21,762 nt of DNA, taken from the NCBI GenBank assembly GCA_041192505.1, contig JBEEMV010000273.1, positions 1 through 21,762 on the forward strand, in the 5' to 3' direction. Numbering within the stretch: the first letter of the stretch is position 1; every line of letters begins with the position of its first letter. The DNA comes from CAIODY01 sp041192505. GTDB lineage: Bacteria > Bacteroidota > Bacteroidia > Chitinophagales > CAIODY01. The translations under genes were made by a program, and so were the position numbers. Positions 15,466 to 21,762 of the stretch are shown here, in pieces. The notes beneath the pieces were generated by a model. It saw only the letters and a list, made by a program, of their open reading frames with translations, did not search any database and was not told the origin of the DNA.

Positions 15466-15510
15466 GGAAAGAGTGGCGGATGGGAAATGTTTTTTCGGAA
15501 AGAGTGGCGG
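15466..15510. repeat. 14-bp direct repeat next to the membrane protein stop
   Basis: GGAAAGAGTGGCGG occurs at 15466-15479 and again at 15497-15510, a 31-base period. The second copy ends exactly one base before the stop codon of the gene at 15511-16401. The repeat is GC-richer than its surroundings. Confidence 0.8.
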
Positions 15511-16401
15511 TTAATATGTTGTGTTTTTTAATAACGAATCAATAAGGGTAGAATCTTGAGTTGTGATATTAGAATCAACTTTAAAATGCATTGTACTTTT
15601 TTCATTGTCATTGAAAAAAATAGGGTTGGGTTTGTATTTTAAATTAAAGGAATAATCTTTCACCACATTCCAACCAAACAAACCTTTTGCAATCGTATAA
15701 GTAATGGTATCAGCACCATACATGTTTTCATACCAAAAAAAAGTTCGAACATCTACATAATTTTGGTACTTGTTGCTATCTAAAATTATTTCTGTGGAAT
15801 TTTGTTTAACCAATCTCCACCCAAAAATACCAGTACCCATAGAAGTTTCAACAACAACTTGTTTAGAGAATTTAAAATGAGTTACCTCTTGTTTCGGTGT
15901 TTTCGAAAAAACAGAATTTAAAATAAATACTGAATTAATAATTAACCAAACAATATTTACTAAAATAAAATTCTTAAAAACAATTGAAAAATTTCTAAGA
16001 ATAAAAAATGAAAGTGTTATTGCAAATAAAGTTGTTCCAAAATAAATTAGCAACAATGTTCTTAATTCGATGAATGTTCGAAATGAAAAATGAAATGCAA
16101 TAAAAACTTGAAACAAAAAAAATAAAATCAATACAACTGCCCGTGCAGTTAAAATGATGAAAAGGGCTTTCAGCAAAGGAATTGGGTTATAATTTTTAGG
16201 CAATGCTGTAAAAAAATATGGCCAAGCAGGTGTTGTGAAAATTATTAAAACTGCAAAAACAATGATGCCAGTTATTCCCATCCATGTGCATAAAACAATT
16301 GGCAACGCAACAAACAAACCTAGTATTGCAAATACAGGTAGCCAATTAAAAAGTATGATAAAGGCATTGGAAATTTTATTGTCAGAATTTTCATTCTTCA
16401 T
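15511..16401 (-). CDS. Five-helix membrane protein with a repeated FGW motif, unrecognised
   Basis: This 296-residue protein has five hydrophobic segments, at about 13-36, 40-62, 76-100, 112-134 and 143-163, then a soluble C-terminal part. In that part a motif occurs twice: GIFGWRLVKQNS (191-202) and GLFGWNVVKDYS (240-251), each following a strand (VVVETSMGT, TITYTIAKG), so there may be two small repeated beta units. I do not recognise the family. The start at 16401 gives a short polar N-terminus; a TACTTTTG element lies only 5 bases upstream, which could mean a leaderless transcript. The terminator upstream (16420-16460) separates it from the 16533 gene. Confidence 0.7.
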   Translation of the reverse strand: MKNENSDNKISNAFIILFNWLPVFAILGLFVALPIVLCTWMGITGIIVFAVLIIFTTPAWPYFFTALPKNYNPIPLLKALFIILTARAVVLILFFLFQVFIAFHFSFRTFIELRTLLLIYFGTTLFAITLSFFILRNFSIVFKNFILVNIVWLIINSVFILNSVFSKTPKQEVTHFKFSKQVVVETSMGTGIFGWRLVKQNSTEIILDSNKYQNYVDVRTFFWYENMYGADTITYTIAKGLFGWNVVKDYSFNLKYKPNPIFFNDNEKSTMHFKVDSNITTQDSTLIDSLLKNTTY

Positions 16402-16406
16402 GAAAG

Positions 16407-16414
16407 CAAAAGTA
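16407..16414 (-). promoter_or_regulatory. Possible -7 element very close to a start codon
   Basis: On the minus strand TACTTTTG matches TAnnTTTG and ends 5 bases before the ATG at 16401. If used, transcription would begin at about the start codon. It also overlaps the foot of the upstream terminator region, and no -33 element is seen. Confidence 0.25.
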
Positions 16415-16419
16415 AATAA

Positions 16420-16460
16420 AAAAAATCCTGAACCGTTTTAAAAAGGGTTCAGGATTTTTT
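16420..16460 (-). terminator. Rho-independent terminator after the 16533 gene
   Basis: The arms AAAAAATCCTGAACC (16420-16434) and GGTTCAGGATTTTTT (16446-16460) are perfectly complementary over 15 bp with an 11-base loop, and T-runs on both sides make it work in either direction. It probably ends the transcript of the gene at 16533-17624. Confidence 0.88.
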
Positions 16461-16532
16461 GTGTGTGTTTTCGGAAGGTAAACTTTGACGGGCTGTTTTA
16501 TGTATAACGCAGATTATTTGGATTTATATTTT

Positions 16533-17624
16533 TCATGAATGAATAACTTTAAATACTTTTTTCTTTTTACGTGATGATGTACCACTGCTCAACACAGCAT
16601 AATACATGCCTTGTATATCGGGCAAATCAATTGGAATAATTTGCGAAGCACCTTGTAATACTTCTATCGGTTGATTATCGGCAACTTGATTACCTTTTTC
16701 ATCATATAATTTTAATGTAAGTTCATCTTTGCTTCCAGCTACAGTTTTAATTTTTAAGGCTGTAAAATTTTCTTCACTAATCAATTCTACATATTCGCCA
16801 TCGGCATCCGATTCATCATTTACAGTGCCTAATGAATAAACTGATTTGTTTTCGCTTTCATATTCTAAAACAAAAGTTGCCATATCCATTTCTTCTTTAA
16901 TCGAAAAATTTATATCGTATCTAATGTTTAATCCTGATTCATTTTTCATTACTTTTTTTAAGTACACTTTTTCGCCACTACCATTTACGTAGCTAATTTT
17001 ATAAGTGCCTTTCAAATTATCATCCTGTATGGCTTTCCACGAAATGCTATATTGTTTATTCCCATTATTTACTACTTGTAAATCGTTTATTGTAATGTTT
17101 GGATGTTCATCTTTATCAGCAAATGCAATAGCAAAAAACTTTTTCATCGCATTTAAATTCACGTTTTGAAATTCAATTGCACCGCCATTAATACTTGCTG
17201 TAGGCATGTATACTTCTGCATTTGCAAAATTATTATCGCTGCCCATTATCAATCTTAAATTACTAATATTTGAAGTGTTGCCTACAAAAGCCGCATCTAA
17301 GCTAACTGTAGCTGTTGATGATAAATCGGATGGTGTAGTGGTAAATATTTGCGCCATTCGTTTTTCTAAACCGCTTGGCAAATTTTCAAAACTATATGCA
17401 TTATTGGTTGAATTATTAAATGTAATTGGAATTTTTACAATCGGTTTACCATTGGTTAATTCAACTTTTTTATCTGTAATTATTAAATCGCTTGTGTTAG
17501 ATAAATCAATATTTTCAGCAGCTATGGTTGTAAAATTGGTAGCCGCATTTGTATTTGTTTTGGTTAATAAAACACCACCAGCCACTGCAATAAAAATTGA
17601 AAATATTTTATGAGTATGTTTCAT
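16533..17624 (-). CDS. Secreted protein with a divergent T9SS-like C-terminal domain
   Basis: The 363-residue protein starts with a signal peptide (hydrophobic 7-20, cut near NTNAAT). The middle is beta-rich, with asparagine- and serine-rich strands, and I see no enzymatic motif. The last 85 residues resemble a sorting domain: ALKIKTVAGSKDELTLKLYDEKGNQV, then IPIDLPDIQGMYYAVLSSG, then a basic end containing RKKKKVFKVIHS. The usual FPNP motif is missing, so T9SS export is plausible but not certain. It lies 99 bases downstream of the fibre-like gene on the same strand and has its own possible promoter. Confidence 0.65.
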   Translation of the reverse strand: MKHTHKIFSIFIAVAGGVLLTKTNTNAATNFTTIAAENIDLSNTSDLIITDKKVELTNGKPIVKIPITFNNSTNNAYSFENLPSGLEKRMAQIFTTTPSDLSSTATVSLDAAFVGNTSNISNLRLIMGSDNNFANAEVYMPTASINGGAIEFQNVNLNAMKKFFAIAFADKDEHPNITINDLQVVNNGNKQYSISWKAIQDDNLKGTYKISYVNGSGEKVYLKKVMKNESGLNIRYDINFSIKEEMDMATFVLEYESENKSVYSLGTVNDESDADGEYVELISEENFTALKIKTVAGSKDELTLKLYDEKGNQVADNQPIEVLQGASQIIPIDLPDIQGMYYAVLSSGTSSRKKKKVFKVIHS

Positions 17625-17662
17625 CTAATTGTTTTTGAATTTCTGTTTTTAAATTTATTCAT

Positions 17663-17670
17663 CAAAGATA
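17663..17670 (-). promoter_or_regulatory. Possible -7 element for the 16533-17624 gene
   Basis: On the minus strand TATCTTTG matches TAnnTTTG, the same octamer as in the toxin-antitoxin promoter, and lies 38 bases before the ATG at 17624. No TTTG -33 element is clear. Confidence 0.35.
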
Positions 17671-17683
17671 CTATTGCTTTAAA

Positions 17684-17699
17684 GCCTTTACTATAAGGC
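17684..17699 (-). terminator. Weak hairpin between the fibre-like gene and the next gene
   Basis: GCCTT (17684-17688) pairs with AAGGC (17695-17699) around a 6-base loop; on the minus strand TTTAAAG follows. The stem is short, so it may only slow or partly stop transcription from the fibre gene. Confidence 0.3.
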
Positions 17700-17723
17700 A
17701 TTTAGCGTATTTATCTAATTTTT

Positions 17724-20294
17724 TTATTGAATTTGATACCAGTTTGTACCATTGCTTTGTAATACAATTGCTACGCTATTGGCTACCGCAGTTTGCGTTA
17801 AGCCGCCAATGGCAATGTATCCAGTAATGGTACGAGCACTGCCCGAATTATTTACAATATTATAAATACGATTTGCATTTGCAGATGCTGCTGGCAATGT
17901 AACATTGGCTGTAGCATTGCTTAATATCACAGTATAATTTGATTGCGTTAATGCTACCGCAGTAGTTGCTACTGTTATGTTTGCGCCAAATGAACCATTC
18001 ACATCTAAAGTAGATTTTGGTGATGCTGTGCTTACCCCCATCATACCTGTTGCAGCCGATAATGTAACATCGGCAGTAGTTCCATTTTTACTAATTATTA
18101 AATCTGAATTATTGGTATTGATAAAAGATTTGTTGGTAAAAATTCCACTACAACTTGAATTTCCAAATCCTACACTCATGCCCAATGTTGATGTTGATGT
18201 TGTAAAATCAATAGCTGATAAACCTGATGCATTTGTATTTTGAATATTTACAATTGATTTTCCTAAATCGTTTTTAACAACGTGTAATGCTGATGCAGGC
18301 GTAGTTGTACCCATTCCGAAGTTGCCGCCATTATTAAAATAATTTGCAGCACCTGATGTAGCAGTTACATAATTTTTCAAATTTCCACTCATGTCTTTTA
18401 AGGCCAAATCGCCATCTTGATTGCCACCGCCAATATTTAAAGTACCAGTTGCATTGTCCATCAACAACATTGTTCCAACTGAATTGCTCATTAATAAATT
18501 ACCATTAAAAATATGTAATGGTGCAGTAGGCGATGATGTACCAATACCCACATTTGCGGCATTGCCCAACACTATACTATTGTTGGCTGATACCACAGCA
18601 TTGTAGCCAATTGCAGTGGCATTAGTTAATGTACCCGATGCATTTGCACCCGAACCAATAAAAGTATTATTACTGCCCGAAGTGTTTGAATTGCCTGCGT
18701 TATAGCCTAATGCAACGTTGTTACTGCCTGATGTATTGCTGTATAAAGAGTTAGCACCATTAGCTGTATTATTATTCCCAGTAGAGTTTGAGTACAATGC
18801 AAATGCACCATCGGCAGCATTTAAATTGCCTGATGTATTGCCATTTAATGATTGCTTACCAAAGGCTGTATTTTGATTTCCTGCGGTATTATTAAATAAT
18901 GAATTAAAACCAAAAGCAGCATTATCAGTGCCCGATGTATTTGAATATCCAGATTGATAACCGCTATAAATATTGTTTGAACCAGTGGTTGAATTATTAC
19001 CCGATTGATAACCCACAAAAATATTTTTTGTGCCTGTAGTATTGTTATAGCCTGCATTATTTCCTAAGAAAATATTATTGCTTGCTTGATTATTATAACC
19101 CGAATTATGACCAATCATTAATGAATTAGTAATGCCCGAATATTTTGTAGTACCGTTTCCATTATCAATATTATTACCAATAAAAATATTGCTGCTACCA
19201 CCCACAATGGCTTTGTTGGTATAGCTTCCAATCGAAATTTGATTGTTTGATGAACTATCAGCATCTAAAGCTTGTTGCCCTACAACTGTATTATTACTAC
19301 CAATTCTGTTTACCTGTAATGAGCCATAACCAATGGTTGTATTGCCGCTTCCGCCTGTATTTGCCAGCATTGATGAAAATCCAACTGCTGTATTATTATT
19401 GCCCGAATTATTATTTTGTAATGAATTAAAACCTAATGATGCATTGTAATTTCCTGCTTTATTCATCATGCCCGAATTTGTACCTACAAATGAATTTCCA
19501 CCACCAGTTGTATTTGCAGTGCCCGATTTAAAACCCACGAAAGTATTGCCATTGGCTGTGTTGGTGGCTCCACTCAAACTTCCAATAAAAGTATTATTCA
19601 TAGCTGCATTACTTACTGCACCACTTTGAAAACCAAAAAATGTATTATTATTTGTGTTGTCGATTCTTGCACTTTGAATATTATTTACCTTAAAAGTTAA
19701 TGGAATAGAAGTAGTAGTACCAATAAAATTTGAACCATCTACTATTCCTGTATTACCTGCAATTCCCCAACCTGCTGATGAGGATGTAGTAGTGGTGGTA
19801 GTACCTGATGAAGCTGCTGCCGAAGAGCTAACCGTATTAGAAACTATTTGATTAGAAATAATAATCCATCTTGAAACACCATCACTAATGATACTGGCTA
19901 CCTGCCCAATATTCGAAAGCGAAATCATCGAATTTCCATCAATTGAATTTCCGCTGGAAGGCATTACCGTAATATTACCTGCACCATTTTTTTTGATTAA
20001 ATAATATCTTCCTCTCATTTTACTTGCCGATGGAAGTGTGATTAAAATGTTGGATGCATTTTTGCCTACCACAAAACATTTCATCGAATCAAGTTGCATA
20101 CTCGAAACAATAGTATCTATTTTAAAACCTGTTGAACCATTAATATCTAAAGTAGATTTTGGCGATAAAGTGTTTATACCTACGCCTTGCGCTTTACTAC
20201 GCAATGCAATTAACTGAAGCGATAAAAATACTACGAAATAAAAAAGTAATAATTTTTTGTGTCGGCTGATAATAGCTACTGAGCGTTGTTTCAT
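17724..20294 (-). CDS. Large secreted fibre-like protein with YadA-head-like repeats
   Basis: I set the start at the ATG at 20294 (856 residues) instead of 20369, because it begins right before a signal sequence (KKLLLFYFVVFLSLQLIA, cut near RSKAQ). Then comes GVGINTLSPKSTLDINGS, a unit seen again three times (near NVGIGTSSPTAPLHI, NFGMGTTTPASALHV, MGVSTASPKSTLDV) and typical of phage-fibre-like and Bacteroidota surface proteins. The centre holds about 20 repeats of 16-17 residues (such as GNQNTAFGKQSLN, GSNNVALGYNAGN), like the left-handed beta-roll of YadA heads. Two similar domains (LPSASKMRGRYYLIKKN and LPAASANANRIYNIVNN) sit near the two ends. No T9SS sorting domain or membrane anchor is visible at the C-terminus, so export and surface attachment are unclear. 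Confidence 0.82.
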   Translation of the reverse strand: MKQRSVAIISRHKKLLLFYFVVFLSLQLIALRSKAQGVGINTLSPKSTLDINGSTGFKIDTIVSSMQLDSMKCFVVGKNASNILITLPSASKMRGRYYLIKKNGAGNITVMPSSGNSIDGNSMISLSNIGQVASIISDGVSRWIIISNQIVSNTVSSSAAASSGTTTTTTSSSAGWGIAGNTGIVDGSNFIGTTTSIPLTFKVNNIQSARIDNTNNNTFFGFQSGAVSNAAMNNTFIGSLSGATNTANGNTFVGFKSGTANTTGGGNSFVGTNSGMMNKAGNYNASLGFNSLQNNNSGNNNTAVGFSSMLANTGGSGNTTIGYGSLQVNRIGSNNTVVGQQALDADSSSNNQISIGSYTNKAIVGGSSNIFIGNNIDNGNGTTKYSGITNSLMIGHNSGYNNQASNNIFLGNNAGYNNTTGTKNIFVGYQSGNNSTTGSNNIYSGYQSGYSNTSGTDNAAFGFNSLFNNTAGNQNTAFGKQSLNGNTSGNLNAADGAFALYSNSTGNNNTANGANSLYSNTSGSNNVALGYNAGNSNTSGSNNTFIGSGANASGTLTNATAIGYNAVVSANNSIVLGNAANVGIGTSSPTAPLHIFNGNLLMSNSVGTMLLMDNATGTLNIGGGNQDGDLALKDMSGNLKNYVTATSGAANYFNNGGNFGMGTTTPASALHVVKNDLGKSIVNIQNTNASGLSAIDFTTSTSTLGMSVGFGNSSCSGIFTNKSFINTNNSDLIISKNGTTADVTLSAATGMMGVSTASPKSTLDVNGSFGANITVATTAVALTQSNYTVILSNATANVTLPAASANANRIYNIVNNSGSARTITGYIAIGGLTQTAVANSVAIVLQSNGTNWYQIQ
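18560..19665 (-). repeat. Coding tandem repeat of about 51 bp in the fibre-like gene
   Basis: The repeats follow the 16-17 residue protein period, with Asn/Gly/Ser-rich codons and a recurring AAATATT or GTATT stretch on the plus strand. The units are diverged at the nucleotide level, so this is an old array kept by protein structure rather than a fresh expansion. Confidence 0.7.
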
Positions 20295-20423
20295 AAATAA
20301 TATTGGGTTATTTAACGGGTTGTAAATAATCGTTTTTTCACGTCCTAAAAATCTATCAAATTTTAGCATATTGCAATGCGTACTTCTACTGATTTTTGCG
20401 GATATAATTACTTAAATTAAATT

Positions 20424-20501
20424 ATTAGTTACTTGTTAGAGGTTATTAGTGAATACAAAATAAATTTTGCTTTTACTAATAGCTATTGACAAGTGACCAA
20501 T
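20424..20501. repeat. Imperfect 27-bp inverted repeat
   Basis: The arm at 20424-20450 matches the reverse complement of 20475-20501 at 21 of 27 bases, with a 24-base loop. It lies between the fibre-like gene and the FadL-type gene and has no T-run. It may be a dispersed intergenic repeat or a regulatory hairpin. Confidence 0.55.
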
Positions 20502-20550
20502 AACAGAAGAACCCATTATTTCTACTATTACGTAATTTGGCTAAAATTTA

Positions 20551-20591
20551 AAATCCCTCTCTACCCAATAAATTTGGATGGAGAGGGATTT
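20551..20591 (-). terminator. Terminator after the FadL/OMPP1 gene
   Basis: The arms AAATCCCTCTC (20551-20561) and GAGAGGGATTT (20581-20591) pair perfectly over 11 bp, and CCAA/TTGG pairs inside the loop. On the minus strand the sequence after the stem is TTTAAATTTT. It lies 50 bases beyond the stop of the FadL-type gene. Confidence 0.65.
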
Positions 20592-20641
20592 GCGAAGCAG
20601 AAAAATATATTATGAAAGCCGTTTGTTGTTAAAATTATCTT

Positions 20642-21762
20642 CTAAAATTTCAATCCAACAGTAGCCACCACCATTGTATTGGTAGTATTTAGCGTAGCTG
20701 CATACGATGTAGTATTGCTTAATAAATAAGGAATATCAATACTTTTATACATTGTTTTTTGAATGCCCATATCAAAGAAATAATCTTTTTCTCTGATACC
20801 AAAACCTAATGAAAATACATTTCTTGTTTGGTCGTATCCACTAATTGCATTTTGTTTAAATGGCGAACCATACATGCCATATCCAGCTCGTAATGCAAAT
20901 ACATCAAGTTTAATTTCAGCACCAATTCTAAGGTTAGATGCCGATGTATAATTTTGATGCATATTTTTATTAATTGCCGAAGCCGATTGAATATCTGCCG
21001 CATTGGTACTATTGAAGTGAATATTCGAACTTGTATAATCTACAAATTCGTAATCAATTGTTAGGAAACCATATTTTTTAAAAATAAATGCCGCACTTGC
21101 CACTGCTCTCCAAGGTGTTGTGATGTTATAATTTATTGTATTACTAGTAGATGAATTTTTTAAACCAGCATTTGCCGAATCTTTCCTTTCAGTTGTCATC
21201 GTTATAGTTCCTTCATCGTGTATATTATAATAAGTAGGTGTGTGTAATGCAACTCCTAATCTAATCACATCATTTATTAAATACATGGCACCAATTTTTA
21301 AATTTATACCAGTACCAGTTGCTTTAACACTTGATATTGAACTATAATTTTTGAATTTTGAATGGTATAATGAATCATCATTTTCGTAGTAAGCTGTTTC
21401 ATTCATGTAATTAATGAAAGGAACTCCTAATGTACCACCTACCATCAACTTATTATTGTAATTACCTGCAAAGCTTATTACCATTTCGTTTGCTGCACCT
21501 TTCACTATTTTATTCATCGTTTGGTTAACTTTACCACCTGTAGATACTGCTGTATAATGTGTTGAATCAGTTGCCGAATTTGCATCTAATAAATAAGAAT
21601 CATACGCCAAACCCGAACCCCAAGGATCAGAACTTAAAGCTGATGTTGGTCCTACGCCTTTAGCACTTAAATCTGCTGCATATTTATCACCAATTGAATG
21701 ATATCTATTAAAGCCTGAATAAGTAGTTGCATTGGTAAATGATGCTAATTTATTTACACCAA
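20642..21762 (-). CDS. FadL/OMPP1/TodX-family outer membrane transport protein (5' end outside window)
   Basis: The frame is open to the right edge, so the N-terminus and signal peptide lie outside; the TTG at 21610 is not a start. About 373 residues are visible. Family features are the early VNKLASFTNATTYSGFNRYHSIGD and ALSSDPWGSG segments, the transmembrane strands MVISFAGNYNNKLMVGGTLGVPF and GINLKIGAMYLINDVIRLGVALHTP, and a C-terminal strand TMVVATVGLKF ending in phenylalanine. FadL-type proteins carry hydrophobic compounds, often fatty acids or aromatics, across the outer membrane; the substrate here is unknown. A terminator follows, so it is probably transcribed separately from the fibre-like gene. 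Confidence 0.88.
   Translation of the reverse strand, partial: GVNKLASFTNATTYSGFNRYHSIGDKYAADLSAKGVGPTSALSSDPWGSGLAYDSYLLDANSATDSTHYTAVSTGGKVNQTMNKIVKGAANEMVISFAGNYNNKLMVGGTLGVPFINYMNETAYYENDDSLYHSKFKNYSSISSVKATGTGINLKIGAMYLINDVIRLGVALHTPTYYNIHDEGTITMTTERKDSANAGLKNSSTSNTINYNITTPWRAVASAAFIFKKYGFLTIDYEFVDYTSSNIHFNSTNAADIQSASAINKNMHQNYTSASNLRIGAEIKLDVFALRAGYGMYGSPFKQNAISGYDQTRNVFSLGFGIREKDYFFDMGIQKTMYKSIDIPYLLSNTTSYAATLNTTNTMVVATVGLKF

Noticed and set aside
17206..17613. 135-residue plus-strand frame
   Set aside because: Antisense to the secreted protein gene at 16533-17624, with no motif and no promoter.
18560..19665. CRISPR-like array
   Set aside because: The period is about 51 bp, the units are diverged, and they encode a continuous 16-17 residue protein repeat.
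17724..20294. Prophage tail fibre
   Set aside because: Fibre-like units are present, but a signal peptide is too and no other phage gene is near.
21608..21610. TTG start of the FadL-type gene
   Set aside because: The frame stays open with family-like sequence to the window edge, so the real start is outside.

Overview
The window looks like chromosomal DNA of a low-GC member of the Bacteroidota. Four things support this: a type IX secretion C-terminal sorting domain on a secreted protein, a TonB-domain/PstS-like/TPR gene group of the kind found in this phylum, FadL/OMPP1-type and other beta-barrel outer membrane proteins, and matches to the Bacteroidota -7 promoter element TAnnTTTG upstream of several genes. 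A Chitinophagales-like or Sphingobacteriia-like origin fits, but I cannot fix the genus. Codon use and base composition look uniform by eye. I see no phage, transposase, CRISPR array, rRNA or tRNA.

Layout. Positions 1-2870 (+): the 3' part of a B12-binding radical SAM gene (DUF4080 type), a secreted T9SS-sorted protein and a DUF1801 protein, closed by two strong hairpins. Positions 2976-5075 (+): an LptF/LptG-family permease and a PAP2 lipid phosphatase, both envelope-lipid genes. Positions 5144-9936 (+): phosphoglycerate kinase followed closely by a secreted protein with two TonB C-terminal domains, a 63-residue membrane protein, a PstS-like lipoprotein and a TPR protein, ending at a clear terminator. 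This looks like one operon, with pgk possibly having its own promoter. Positions 10110-11802 (+): a small outer membrane beta-barrel protein and an unrecognised lipoprotein with related leader sequences.

From about 11935 to the right edge every gene is on the minus strand: a RelE/ParE-type toxin-antitoxin pair, clpB, an unrecognised five-helix membrane protein, a secreted protein with a divergent T9SS-like C-terminus, a large secreted fibre-like protein with YadA-head-like repeats, and a FadL/OMPP1 outer membrane protein cut by the window edge.

The most unusual structure is around the toxin-antitoxin pair. The last 44 bp of clpB, including its stop codon, occur again (43 of 44 bases) just beyond the toxin gene. 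Each copy is followed by a homologous terminator hairpin at nearly the same distance. The toxin-antitoxin operon therefore sits between two copies of the clpB 3' end, as if a small cassette entered there and rebuilt the end of clpB. The antitoxin has a good Bacteroidota-type promoter just after the clpB terminator, which also shows that its real start is internal to the longest open frame.

I found no clear multi-gene system that is wholly new. The least understood genes are the lipoprotein at 11083, the membrane protein at 15511-16401, the 63-residue protein at 7109 and the fibre/T9SS-like pair at 16533-20294.
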